Counted from the first letter of the stretch, positions 28,525 to 36,594 are shown. The stretch: 64,000 nt of DNA from Desulfolutivibrio sulfoxidireducens (GCF_013376475.1 NZ_CP045508.1:1857501-1921500), one strand, 5' to 3'. Made by a program: numbers and translations. Notes: generated from the letters alone by a model not told the origin.

Positions 28525-31006
28525 GGCCCTGGTGGCCCTGGCCGGACAGCCCAACTGCGGCAAGTCCACGGTGTTCAACATGCTGACCGGGGCCAGGCAG
28601 CATGTCGCCAACTATCCCGGGGTCACGGTCGAAAAGAAATCCGGTTTTTTCTCCGTGGACGATACCAAGATCGAACTGGTCGATCTGCCCGGAACCTACA
28701 GCTTGTCGTCCTATTCCCTGGAAGAACGCGTGGCCAGGGATTTTCTCATCCATGACCATCCCGTTTTGGCCGTCAACGTCATCGAGGCCCCCAACCTGCG
28801 GCGAAGCCTGTCCCTGACGTTCCAGCTCCTGGAACTGGAACTGCCCACCCTGGTGGTGCTCAATATGATGGACATGGCCGAGAAGCGGAACATGGTCATC
28901 GATCTGGACATGCTCTCGGAGCGGCTCGGGACGCCCGTGGTCACGGCCACGGCCAGAAAGGGCGTGGGCAGGGAGGAGGTGGGTCGGCGCATCAGGACCA
29001 TGTCCGACGAGGCGCGGGCGCCCACGTTTCGGATCGATTACGGCCCGTTGGAAGAGGCCATATCCCGAATCGAGGAGCTTTTGCCGCGCGAGGCGTTTTT
29101 TTTCGTTCCCAGGCGCTGGCTGGCCATCAAACTTCTCGAAGAGGATGCCGGGGCGACGCGGATCGTGCGCGAGAACGCGGCCGACGCCGGGCCGATCCTG
29201 GAGACGGTCCAGGAACTGTCGGATGCGTTTCGCAAGGCCCACCGGGAGATTCCCGAGGCGTACATGGCCTATTGCCGCCATGCCCTGGCCGGAGAGGTGG
29301 TCAAGGCCTGCGTGCGCTCTCCCAAAGATTCCCGCTACGTCCTTTCGGACAAGATCGACGCCGTGGTCTGCAACAAATTCGCCGGACCGGTCATCCTGGT
29401 GGCTGTCATTTTTCTCTTGTACTACCTGTCCATCGACGTGGGGTATCGGCTGACCGTCCCCCTGGTGAACCAGCTCCTGGCCTTCAAGGCCTTTCTGGCC
29501 AGTCTTCTGCCTGACCCGGGGGTCATCGAGGATCCCCTTTTCCGCTCGCTTGGCATCTGGTTCATGGAGAGCATGATCGCGCTTTTGACCTATATCCCCA
29601 TCTTTCTCATCCTGTTCGCGCTGATCGCCATGCTCGAAGACTCTGGCTACATGCCGCGCATGGCCTTTATCCTGGACAAGCTCTTTCGCAATTACGGGCT
29701 GCACGGCCAATCCACCCTGCCGTTGATCCTGGCCGGGGTGTATATGGGGGGGGGCGCCGTGCCCGGGGTCATGGCCACCAAGGGCATCCCCGACGAACGC
29801 GCCCGCATGGCCACCATCATGGTGGTTCCCATGATGAACTGCCTGGCCAAGATCCCGTTGTACGTGGTTTTGGTGGGGGCCTTTTTTCCCAATGAACGGG
29901 CCATGGTCATGTTTTTCATCTCCACGGTGACGCTTTTCATGGCCTTGCCCGTGGCCAAGGTCCTGACTCTTACCGTGTTGCGCAAACGTGAACGGGCACC
30001 GTTTATCATGGAGATGCCCGCGTACCACTTTCCCACGTTCAAGGTGGTTCTTGGGCGTTCCATCGAACGCACATGGCTTTACGTAAAAAAGATAGTGAGC
30101 ATCGTGGCCGCGGTCTCGGTCATCGTGTTCGCCCTGTTGCAGTTTCCCGGTCTCGGCGAGGATCGCCTTGAGGCCTTTGATGCCAGATGGACCAAGGCGT
30201 TGGAGGATTTCCGGACCAAGATCGGCAAGGACAACGCGTATCAGGCGGTTCTGGCGGGCGAGAACCTCAACCGCTACGTTCTTTTCTCAGACGCCTACCG
30301 TCAGGCGTCCATGGGGGTGTCCGACCAGGCCGCCTCCGACCGGATGTCGGCCGAGTTCGCCGCCCGCGAGCCGAATTTCGCCCCGCTTTTGAAACCCGCC
30401 CCTGGCGACAAGGATGCCGCGTCCGTACGTACGGCCTTTCGGGCGTTGGACAACAATCGCAAAACCATCCGACGCGAGATGAAAAACGAGCAGATCAACG
30501 CCAGCTTTCTCGGCACCCTCGGGGAATGGCTCCTGCCTGTGACCAAATATGCCGGGTTCGATCTTCGGGTGAACATTTCCCTTTTGGCCGCATTCGCCGC
30601 CAAGGAGAGCACCGTGTCCACCTTGGGCGCGCTGTACACCGCTGGTGACGGCGAGAAGGACGCCTCCCTGGATCAACGGCTCAAGACGGAAATGACCAGT
30701 TATACCCCGCTGCACGCCCTGGCGCTGATGCTCTTCATGGCCCTTTATCCTCCTTGCCTGGCCACCACCATGATGGTCCAGATGCAGACGCGTTCCGGGA
30801 AATGGATGCTTTTTTCCATCGGATATCTCATGTTTTTGGGTATTACCGTATCGTCCCTGGTCTTTACCGGCGGCAGCATGCTTGGCCTGACCGGAACAGA
30901 GGCCATGTGGATTTTTTACGGAATCGCCATTTTGGTTACCATCGTCTTGGGCTTGTACAACCCTCAATCCAACCCGGCAAAAATTTTGAAGGAGAAACCG
31001 GCATGA
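28514..31006 (+). CDS. feoB: Ferrous iron transporter FeoB
   Basis: The product has 830 residues. The N-terminal G domain shows G1 (GQPNCGKST, residues 11-19), G3 (DLPGTYSLSSYS) and G4 (NMMD). A helical GDI-like spacer follows, and then the membrane domain with the Gate segments (IFLILFALIAMLEDSGYMPR, GCAVPGVMATKG-like GGGAVPGVMATKGIPDERAR, MVVPMMNCLAKIP). It contains a long extra soluble loop at residues ~540-690 (about 30130-30570), also seen in some other anaerobes' FeoB, between transmembrane segments. The ATG at 28514 lies within the feoA end; the stop overlaps the next gene by 4 bp (ATGA). It imports Fe(II) across the inner membrane. Confidence 0.94.
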   Translation: MKRKALVALAGQPNCGKSTVFNMLTGARQHVANYPGVTVEKKSGFFSVDDTKIELVDLPGTYSLSSYSLEERVARDFLIHDHPVLAVNVIEAPNLRRSLSLTFQLLELELPTLVVLNMMDMAEKRNMVIDLDMLSERLGTPVVTATARKGVGREEVGRRIRTMSDEARAPTFRIDYGPLEEAISRIEELLPREAFFFVPRRWLAIKLLEEDAGATRIVRENAADAGPILETVQELSDAFRKAHREIPEAYMAYCRHALAGEVVKACVRSPKDSRYVLSDKIDAVVCNKFAGPVILVAVIFLLYYLSIDVGYRLTVPLVNQLLAFKAFLASLLPDPGVIEDPLFRSLGIWFMESMIALLTYIPIFLILFALIAMLEDSGYMPRMAFILDKLFRNYGLHGQSTLPLILAGVYMGGGAVPGVMATKGIPDERARMATIMVVPMMNCLAKIPLYVVLVGAFFPNERAMVMFFISTVTLFMALPVAKVLTLTVLRKRERAPFIMEMPAYHFPTFKVVLGRSIERTWLYVKKIVSIVAAVSVIVFALLQFPGLGEDRLEAFDARWTKALEDFRTKIGKDNAYQAVLAGENLNRYVLFSDAYRQASMGVSDQAASDRMSAEFAAREPNFAPLLKPAPGDKDAASVRTAFRALDNNRKTIRREMKNEQINASFLGTLGEWLLPVTKYAGFDLRVNISLLAAFAAKESTVSTLGALYTAGDGEKDASLDQRLKTEMTSYTPLHALALMLFMALYPPCLATTMMVQMQTRSGKWMLFSIGYLMFLGITVSSLVFTGGSMLGLTGTEAMWIFYGIAILVTIVLGLYNPQSNPAKILKEKPA

Positions 31007-31326
31007 AACACGTAAAAATTCTGGCAGTCGCAGCCGTCCTGACCCTTGTTCTGGCCGCCGGCCAGGCCTTGGCCCATACGGCCCTGTGCAATTGCTTCGA
31101 CAACGGCGACGGTTCCGTCACCTGCGAGGGCGGTTTTTCGGATGGCTCCTCGGCCGCGGGCGTGGCCGTGACGGTCCTTGACGCCGGCGGAAAGGAACTG
31201 CTCAAGGGGACCATGGATCCCAACAGCCAGTACACCTTCAAAAAACCCGACGGCAAATACACCGTGAGGTTTTTCGCTGGCGAGGGACACGAGGTGCTGG
31301 TGCCCAGCGACAAGATCGTTCAGTAG
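31003..31326 (+). CDS. Small periplasmic protein in the feo operon
   Basis: The product has 107 residues with a signal peptide (MKHVKILAVAAVLTLVLAAGQALA) and a beta-rich mature part. It has three cysteines, two of them in CNCFDNGDGSVTC just after the cleavage site, and a transthyretin-like segment (VAVTVLDAGGKELLKGTMD). It overlaps feoB by 4 bp, so it is translationally coupled to it. A role in periplasmic iron handling is an inference from context only. No family name given. Confidence 0.85.
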   Translation: MKHVKILAVAAVLTLVLAAGQALAHTALCNCFDNGDGSVTCEGGFSDGSSAAGVAVTVLDAGGKELLKGTMDPNSQYTFKKPDGKYTVRFFAGEGHEVLVPSDKIVQ

Positions 31327-31330
31327 CCTG

Positions 31331-31421
31331 GTGTCCCTTAAAAAATACGCCAGTATTTTGTAAGAATAAATTATTTTAGATTGTTCTTTTCGAAATTCGT
31401 GAGCTCGAATTTTGAGGACAC
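31331..31421 (+). repeat. Structured AT-rich repeat element, copy 1
   Basis: 91-bp element beginning 5 bp after a stop codon. It has imperfect terminal inverted repeats (GTGTCCCTTAAAA at the left; TTTTGAGGACAC at the right), a left hairpin AAAATAC-GCCA-GTATTTT, an AT-rich middle (AATAAATTATT) and a right hairpin TCGAAATTCG/CGAATTTTGA. It aligns end to end with 59353-59446 at roughly 75% by eye, with stem changes that keep pairing. It lies between the feo-linked small gene and the DUF4198 gene. Confidence 0.7.
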
Positions 31422-31512
31422 ACCGTAGTCACGCGCGTCCGTGCCGTGGAGACGCGGAGCGTCGCATCAATTTGAAAACGCCTTTCAAACTCAAACTCAA
31501 AAGGAGTTCGGG

Positions 31513-32307
31513 ATGAAGCGACTGATCACCCTGCTTTGCGCCGCCTTCCTGGTGGCCATGGCCGTGCCCGCCTTTGCCCATTTCCAGATGCTGTACACCC
31601 CGGAAATGAACAAGATGGGCAAACTGGAATTCAAGCTCGTCTTTTGCCATCCGGCGGAATCCGGGCACGTCATGAAGATGGACAAGCCCGAACAATTTTT
31701 CGTGATCAACAAGGAGAAAAAGACCGACCTGCTCGGGACCATCAAGCCCATCAAATGGACCAGCGCCATGAACAGCGACGAGGGCTTCGAAACCACCTTC
31801 AGCGCCCGCGGCGGCGACTACATGTTCGTCCTGGTCCCGGCCCCGTATTTCGAAAAGGAAGAGGATTCCTACATCCAGCAGATCACCAAGGTCATCACCA
31901 ACGGTGACGCCGTGCCCACAGATTGGGACAAGCCCGCCGGGCTCAAGACCGAATGGGTGCCCTATGACCGTCCGTACGCGCTGTATCCGGGCATGACCTT
32001 CCGGGCCGTGCTTCTGGGCGACGGCAAGCCCGTGCCCGACGCCGAGGTGGAAATCGAGTACATGAACTTCCCCCCGGACATGAAAAAGAACGCCTTCGCC
32101 AAGAAAGGCAACGTCGAGGCCCCCTCGGACCATTTCATCACCATGGTCCACAAGACCGACGCCAACGGCGTACTGACCTTCACCCCGCCCTTCGCCGGCT
32201 GGTGGGGCATTTGCGCCCTGGGCACCGGTCCGGACAAGAAGTTCAAGGACAAGGACCTGTCCCAGGACGCCCTGATCTGGATCCAGGCCGTCAATCCCAA
32301 AAAGTAA
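31513..32307 (+). CDS. Exported DUF4198-family protein (metal-uptake associated)
   Basis: The product has 264 residues. ATG at 31513 has the ribosome site AAGGAG and begins a signal peptide (MKRLITLLCAAFLVAMAVPAFA). The mature protein opens with HFQMLYTP, the His right after cleavage being typical of this family, and has a C-terminal GWWGICALG... DLSQDALIWIQ segment. DUF4198 proteins are periplasmic accessory components found with nickel/cobalt and other metal transporters (NikK is one). Its position just after feoAB suggests a role in metal acquisition. It is separated from the feo genes by the structured element at 31331 and so may have its own promoter. Confidence 0.82.
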   Translation: MKRLITLLCAAFLVAMAVPAFAHFQMLYTPEMNKMGKLEFKLVFCHPAESGHVMKMDKPEQFFVINKEKKTDLLGTIKPIKWTSAMNSDEGFETTFSARGGDYMFVLVPAPYFEKEEDSYIQQITKVITNGDAVPTDWDKPAGLKTEWVPYDRPYALYPGMTFRAVLLGDGKPVPDAEVEIEYMNFPPDMKKNAFAKKGNVEAPSDHFITMVHKTDANGVLTFTPPFAGWWGICALGTGPDKKFKDKDLSQDALIWIQAVNPKK

Positions 32308-32314
32308 CGCGTGT

Positions 32315-32364
32315 CGCCATCAGGGCCGGGGATCGTCGATTCCCGGCCCTGATGGCGGCTTTTT
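32315..32364 (+). terminator. Rho-independent terminator after the DUF4198 gene
   Basis: A 16-bp perfect stem (arms 32315-32330 CGCCATCAGGGCCGGG and 32342-32357) around an 11-nt loop is followed by GCTTTTT. It begins 8 bp past the stop codon. Confidence 0.92.
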
Positions 32365-32570
32365 CCAATGACCGGCCCGAATTTTTAGGCCAAAGACGTC
32401 GAAATTGCAAACAAGCGTCACGCGAAGGCCATGTTTCCCATGCATTGTCCGCCCACGCGCGGGCCTAAGGCATGGCTTGGCTTCCGTCTCTGAAGGGGAA
32501 GAGCCTTCGGCATGCGTCCGACTCACTGTCCTGTGTCCCCCATGCCTCTTTTTCCACAAAGGAGAATCGT

Positions 32571-32966
32571 ATGGAACAGCAGCAGGTCATGATGCTTACG
32601 GAAATGCTCAAACAGATGATGCGCGGCATTCTCGCCAAATCCAACGTCACCATTCATTGCCTGGCCGAGGAAACCGTCTGCCATGCGGATATGGCCGACC
32701 GGGCGGCCCACGAGTCCGACCGGAACATGATGCTCATCATGAGCCAACGTGATCGGATCATGCTCGAAGAAATCAGAAACGCCCTGGAGCGGGTGGAACT
32801 CGGCGAATACGGCATCTGCTTCGAATGCGGCGAAGACATCGGGCTAGCCCGGCTCATGGCCCAGCCCACGGCCACCTTGTGCGTGCACTGCAAGGCCGCC
32901 CTGGAGAACGAACGGATGCACGTTTCCAATCCGTATGGGGCCACGGAGTATCTTTTCGACAAGTAG
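32571..32966 (+). CDS. DksA/TraR-family zinc-finger protein
   Basis: The product has 131 residues. ATG at 32571 has the ribosome site AAAGGAGA. A coiled-coil N-terminal half carries the acidic tip motif DxxDxA (Asp40, Asp43, Ala45 in HADMADRA), and the C-terminus has a four-cysteine zinc finger (Cys83/Cys86 in CFECG, Cys104/Cys107 in CVHC). Proteins of this family insert into the RNA polymerase secondary channel and change promoter output, often with ppGpp. The retained tip residues suggest it is functional. Whether it is the main DksA of the organism or a paralogue cannot be told. Confidence 0.9.
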   Translation: MEQQQVMMLTEMLKQMMRGILAKSNVTIHCLAEETVCHADMADRAAHESDRNMMLIMSQRDRIMLEEIRNALERVELGEYGICFECGEDIGLARLMAQPTATLCVHCKAALENERMHVSNPYGATEYLFDK

Positions 32967-33084
32967 TGCGGGCAGTGGCTTCGTACCGGTCGCCGCCCGG
33001 CGAGGAGACGTCGCCGGGTCGGATGACGGACGTCCTGGATCATTTCGCGCAGGCTGTCACGGGTCGCGCCTCGTGCGGCGTCCC

Positions 33085-33113
33085 TTGACAAATAGGGCTC
33101 CATTTTTTATAAT
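33085..33113 (+). promoter_or_regulatory. Perfect consensus sigma-70 promoter upstream of the CULT gene
   Basis: TTGACA (33085-33090) and TATAAT (33108-33113) match the consensus exactly with the ideal 17-bp spacing. Transcription should start near 33120. The leader holds an inverted repeat: GTCCTCG (33136-33142) and CGAGGAC (33162-33168) surround a near-perfect inner palindrome AACTCCTGGAGTT. The downstream gene most likely starts with GTG at 33200. Confidence 0.8.
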
Positions 33114-33199
33114 ATATCAAACAGGTTGACGTATTGTCCTCGTTGTTCAACTCCTGGAGTTCGAGGACGCGACACACGCTTTCACGAGGAAGGTTTTCC

Positions 33200-33688
33200 G
33201 TGCGGCAGCCAGCCGGACGGGCGCATCGCTCCTCCTTTCTTTTTGGGCGTCCCCACGGCGCCTTTCCGGGCCTTGCGGTTCGGGACGCGACGTCACGTCC
33301 CGTCAAGCCCCCCGGCGCCTCTCCCTCTGATCTGCGCGAATCGGGCCCTGAATACGGCGGAGGCCGGCTGGTCTGCGTCGCTTGCGGGCATTTTATCACC
33401 AGGCGGGAGTTCGCCGTCCGCGCAAAAGGCGCGCACCTCCATACGTTTTGCAATCCGCATGGCCTGGTTTTCGAAATAGCGCTTTTCAGCCAAGCCCCGG
33501 GATGCCTGGTCCTGGGGCCGCCCTGCCTGGAATTCACCTGGTTCCCGGGATATGCGTGGAGCGTCGCCTGTTGCGGCGGATGCGCCGGCCAATTGGGCTG
33601 GCGGTACGACTCCGTGTCCGACGAGGGTTTTTTCGGGATCGTGGCGGAACGGATCGTCACGGAAAAGGAGAACGGTGCGGGAATGTGA
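33200..33688 (+). CDS. Bacterial cereblon-like CULT-domain protein
   Basis: The product has 162 residues. The GTG at 33200 is chosen because GAGGAAGG lies 6 nt upstream; an earlier TTG at 33134 lies within the leader palindrome. The first ~55 residues are Pro/Arg-rich and probably disordered. From ~56 to 155 the sequence matches the CULT domain of cereblon: zinc cysteines in CVAC (59, 62) and CGGC (125, 128), the strand HTFCNPHGLVFEI, and EFTWFPGYAWSVACC followed by QLGWRY. The three cage tryptophans Trp114, Trp120 and Trp134 have the same spacing as Trp380/386/400 of human cereblon, and the cysteine-to-tryptophan spacing also agrees. The cage binds cyclic imides and uracil-like ligands in known members; the natural ligand here is unknown. 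There is no signal peptide. Confidence 0.9.
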   Translation: MRQPAGRAHRSSFLFGRPHGAFPGLAVRDATSRPVKPPGASPSDLRESGPEYGGGRLVCVACGHFITRREFAVRAKGAHLHTFCNPHGLVFEIALFSQAPGCLVLGPPCLEFTWFPGYAWSVACCGGCAGQLGWRYDSVSDEGFFGIVAERIVTEKENGAGM

Positions 33689-33793
33689 AACAATTGACCA
33701 AAGGGCTTTTCCCCCATATTGCAATAATGCTGAAAAAAGATATCATTGCGAGAAGTTGAGTCGTGCGCATCATGCAACGCGGGGGAAGGGAAG

Positions 33794-34783
33794 GTGGCAT
33801 ACCGAGCAGTTTTTTGTTTTTTTGTTTTCTCCTTTCTTGCCGGGGTATGGGGCTGCTCCGAGGATGTGTCCCGGGACGACGCATCCCGGGTCGCATCGGG
33901 AAAGACTCCCGTGGTGCAACCCGAGGAGGTGCATGGCGGAAAAGCCCTGGACGGCTCACGGCTCCCCCAGGGGCAACCATCCATCACAGCTCAAAACTCT
34001 TCCGCTCCCGATCCGAAATCGACATTTACCGACCCGCAATCCGGCCGCATGTTCTCCTTTGAGGCCGCGCCCGCGTCGCGTGTTGAGACCGAGGCCGGGG
34101 CGCTCCCGAACGGGTCGCCGCAGTCTTCCCTCAAATTGATCCTGGTCGTCGCGTCCGACTGGAACGCGACCCGGGGAGAACTGGCTCTGTTCAGTCGCGA
34201 TACCCTCCAGGCCCCCTGGAAGCGTCTAGGCAAACCGTCTTCCTGCACGCTCGGTCGGAACGGCTTGGCCTGGGGCCGGGGGCTGGCCGACCCCAACCTC
34301 CCAGGATCTCGGAAAAAAGAAGGCGACGGCAAAACGCCCGCCGGTGTTTTTTCCCTGCCCCTGGCCTTCGGCTACGATGCTCCAGAGATTGCGAGTCAGT
34401 CCGGAATCCGCATGCCCTATCTGGAACTCTCGCCTTCCACAGTCTGCGTCACGGATTCCCACTCCGTGGCCTTTAACGACATCGCCGACTCCCGGAATCC
34501 CAAAAACGCCACCTGGACACGCCAGGATCGCATGATCCGGGACAACAACGCCAACCGTCTTGGCTTGTTCATCGGCCATAATCGTCAATCCCCCAAACCC
34601 GAGGCCGGTTCCTGCGTATTCCTGGACATTCAACCCAATCAGCCCACCGGCGGCAGCATCGGGTGCTCCGAATCGCTCTTGCGTGAGATTCTGGTCTGGC
34701 TCGATCCAGCATCCAACCCAATCATCGTCATCCTTCCCCAATCCGTCCTTTCTTCCGTCCAGTCCGCCTGGGGCCTTCCGTAG
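33794..34783 (+). CDS. Lipoprotein with YkuD-like (L,D-transpeptidase) catalytic domain
   Basis: The product has 329 residues from a GTG at 33794 preceded by GGAAGGGAAG; it opens a lipoprotein signal (AYRAVFCFFVFSFLAGVWGC). A disordered Ser/Pro/Gln-rich linker follows to ~residue 95. The C-terminal domain matches the YkuD-related family that carries GDGKTPAGVFSLPLAFGY, a HN-containing strand (LGLFIGHNRQSP), GSCVFLDI and the nucleophile segment GGSIGCSES. It should act on peptidoglycan or a similar peptide in the periplasm. It lies 105 bp after the CULT gene, same strand, and might share its promoter. The start is the least certain point. Confidence 0.82.
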   Translation: MAYRAVFCFFVFSFLAGVWGCSEDVSRDDASRVASGKTPVVQPEEVHGGKALDGSRLPQGQPSITAQNSSAPDPKSTFTDPQSGRMFSFEAAPASRVETEAGALPNGSPQSSLKLILVVASDWNATRGELALFSRDTLQAPWKRLGKPSSCTLGRNGLAWGRGLADPNLPGSRKKEGDGKTPAGVFSLPLAFGYDAPEIASQSGIRMPYLELSPSTVCVTDSHSVAFNDIADSRNPKNATWTRQDRMIRDNNANRLGLFIGHNRQSPKPEAGSCVFLDIQPNQPTGGSIGCSESLLREILVWLDPASNPIIVILPQSVLSSVQSAWGLP

Positions 34784-34849
34784 GCAAAGGATGCGGGGGC
34801 GCCGCCCCCACGCCCCCGGCGGGGGCATCATGCCCCCGCACCCCCGACA

Positions 34850-34899
34850 CCCCGTCAGGGATCGGCGCGCGCGAAGCGGCGCGCCGATCCCTGACGGGG
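34850..34899. repeat. 21-bp perfect hairpin with GCGAAGC centre
   Basis: Arms 34850-34870 and 34879-34899 are exactly complementary; the 8-nt loop is GCGAAGCG. GCGAAGC is itself an unusually stable DNA mini-hairpin, so the tip is closed tightly. Confidence 0.9.
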
Positions 34900-34960
34900 A
34901 AATCAGCGTCGCCTGGGCAGGACTCCCCGGGGACATGATTTCCTCGCAGCCCTTTGATTT

Positions 34961-35005
34961 CCGGCGGGTCTTGTCTGACGCGAAGCGTCAGACAAGACCC
35001 GCCGG
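34961..35005. repeat. 21-bp perfect hairpin with GAA loop
   Basis: Arms 34961-34981 and 34985-35005 are exactly complementary with only GAA between them, making the centre GCGAAGC as in the neighbouring hairpin, although the arm sequences differ. Confidence 0.92.
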
Positions 35006-35066
35006 AGTCAAGGGGGGCCGGGGGGAATTATTCCCCCCGGGCGGGGTCCGGGGCGGCGGCCCCGGG

Positions 35067-35573
35067 TCACGTGGGGTCCGGGGCGGCGGCCCCGGTAAGG
35101 ATGCGGGCGATGACGGCGGTGGTGGAGATGCCTGGGAGCAGGGGCAGGCTTTGGACGCTGCCGCCCCGGGCGAGGACCACGTCCTTGCCCACGATGGTGT
35201 CGGGTGACCAGTCGCCGCCCTTGACCAGGATATCGGGTTGGATGGCGGTGATAAGGTCAAGGGGCGTGTCTTGGGTGAAGGCGGTGATGTAGTCGGTGCT
35301 GGCCAGGCAGGCCAGAACGAAGGCCCTCTGGTCAAGGGGGGTGACGGGTCTGGCCGGGCCCTTGAGGCGTCTGACGGATTCGTCGGCGTTGAGGCCGACC
35401 ACGAGGATGTCGCCCAGGGCCTTGGCCCTGGCCAGGAAGTCGGCGTGTCCGGCATGGAGCAGATCGAAGCAGCCGTTGGTGAAGACGACGGTTTTGGCGT
35501 CCCGGCGAGGAGAGAGGAGTTGGAGCAGCCGGGGCAGGGCCACGATTTTGGGATGATCGGGGACGGCCGGCAT
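35067..35573 (-). CDS. D-glycero-beta-D-manno-heptose 1-phosphate adenylyltransferase (single domain)
   Basis: The product has 168 residues with the nucleotidyltransferase signature [16 protein letters not shown] and the later motif [17 protein letters not shown]. It activates heptose 1-phosphate to ADP-heptose for the lipopolysaccharide inner core. In E. coli this is the C-terminal half of the two-domain HldE; here only that half is present, so the kinase must be encoded elsewhere. The C-terminus ([11 protein letters not shown]) is encoded by one copy of the adjacent 25-bp repeat, so repeat DNA has extended or replaced the natural end. It overlaps the upstream gene by 1 bp (TGATG). Confidence 0.9.
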   Translation of the reverse strand: MPAVPDHPKIVALPRLLQLLSPRRDAKTVVFTNGCFDLLHAGHADFLARAKALGDILVVGLNADESVRRLKGPARPVTPLDQRAFVLACLASTDYITAFTQDTPLDLITAIQPDILVKGGDWSPDTIVGKDVVLARGGSVQSLPLLPGISTTAVIARILTGAAAPDPT

Positions 35574-36370
35574 CAGGTTTTTCGGGCCAGGGTTGGGCTT
35601 GAGCCGAAAAAGAGCAGTTCCAGCCAGTCCAGACCGAATTCCAGGCAGGCCACTTCGTCGGCGAGGATGCGTTCCGGAAGGGAGGGGTCCATGAGGAGAT
35701 GTTCGAAGAGGTTCATCCGGACGATGAAGTCCTGGAAGGCGTCGGGGGTGTATTGGGCCAGAAAGACCATATTGGCCTGTTTTTGGGCCAGGCGGATGCC
35801 ATGGGTCCGGGCCAGGGCCATAAGGCGCATGTAGCGGTCATTGAAGTGGTAGTAGTCGGTAAGTCCTTGGTCCTTGAGCCAGGAAGGCGCGTCCCAGGAG
35901 GTGGATTCCTGGAAGCCGCGGCAGTGGGGTTCGCGGACGACGAAATACTGTTCGACGACCTGGCCATTGTCGTCAAGGCGTGTGGCCCGGCCGAGGGGAT
36001 AGGTGCGGCAGGCGCCTGGGCGGTTTTCGTAGACCAGGCAGCCTTTTTCCGACACGAAGGGACAGGGTTTTCGGGGTTTGTTGGGGAGCATTTCCAGGGC
36101 CAGCATGGGGAAGCCGGTATCGGGGGTCAGGGTGAGGTTGGCGTAGAGTCTGGCGAACTCGCCCGCGCCAAGGCGCAGGCTACGGCGCAGGCGCAGGGTG
36201 TCGTAGGGGGTGAGCATAAGATTCAAGTCCCCGCAGCAGGCGTTGAAGCAGGGCACCGAGGGATGGCAAGCGAAGCGGAAGGACTCGCCGGGACCCAGTT
36301 CAGGGAGGGAATCGAGAAAGGCCTGTGTGGCGTCGGTGGCCTGTTGGGTCTTCGCGTCGGTGTGGTCCAT
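35573..36370 (-). CDS. YkgJ-family cysteine-cluster protein
   Basis: The product has 265 residues. Cysteines lie in [35 protein letters not shown] and EPHC, the pattern of the CxxCxxCC family (UPF0153/YkgJ), thought to bind a metal ion or Fe-S cluster; no biochemical role is firmly known. The C-terminal half is helical. It is coupled to the hldE-type gene by a 1-bp overlap. Its upstream region (36371-36594) also holds the start of the divergent anti-sigma gene. Confidence 0.85.
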   Translation of the reverse strand: MDHTDAKTQQATDATQAFLDSLPELGPGESFRFACHPSVPCFNACCGDLNLMLTPYDTLRLRRSLRLGAGEFARLYANLTLTPDTGFPMLALEMLPNKPRKPCPFVSEKGCLVYENRPGACRTYPLGRATRLDDNGQVVEQYFVVREPHCRGFQESTSWDAPSWLKDQGLTDYYHFNDRYMRLMALARTHGIRLAQKQANMVFLAQYTPDAFQDFIVRMNLFEHLLMDPSLPERILADEVACLEFGLDWLELLFFGSSPTLARKT

Positions 36371-36594
36371 GGTTCGTCTCCGCAGGCCTGATTACGCTGT
36401 CTCGGCGCGGGAGGCAACCGCGCGGGGCGTGACGGGCGCCGAAGGTTTTGTCCATGGCCAAAAGGCGGTTCGGAGGCCGGGAGGCGCGGTGTTGGCGGGC
36501 TTGACAGGTACGGGAAAAAGAGTGAACTTTCGCGCTCATGGATAGTCGCGTCCGGGAGCAACGGTCGTGCATTCCAAGATGAAGCGGAGCACCC

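Larger units (their letters stand above)
34784..35066. repeat. GC-rich palindromic repeat cluster between convergent genes
   Basis: The region between two convergent genes is almost entirely made of inverted repeats. These include GGGGGC stems around 34797-34848, two long perfect hairpins (34850-34899 and 34961-35005, listed separately) and a hairpin CCGGGGGGAA-TTA-TTCCCCCCGG at 35018-35040. A 25-bp sequence at 35041-35065 is repeated at 35071-35095, inside the end of hldE. No coding frame is supported. The pattern resembles multi-part intergenic repeats spread through a genome. Confidence 0.8.

Noticed and set aside
33085..33175. Possible third copy of the structured AT-rich element, because TTCGAGGACGCGACAC resembles the right end of the 59353 copy.
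   Set aside because: Only this short stretch matches. The left hairpin and middle part do not align, so chance or a shared short site is more likely.
34784..35095. CRISPR array in the repeat cluster.
   Set aside because: The repeats are palindromic and differ from one another; there is no regular repeat-spacer pattern and there are no cas genes.
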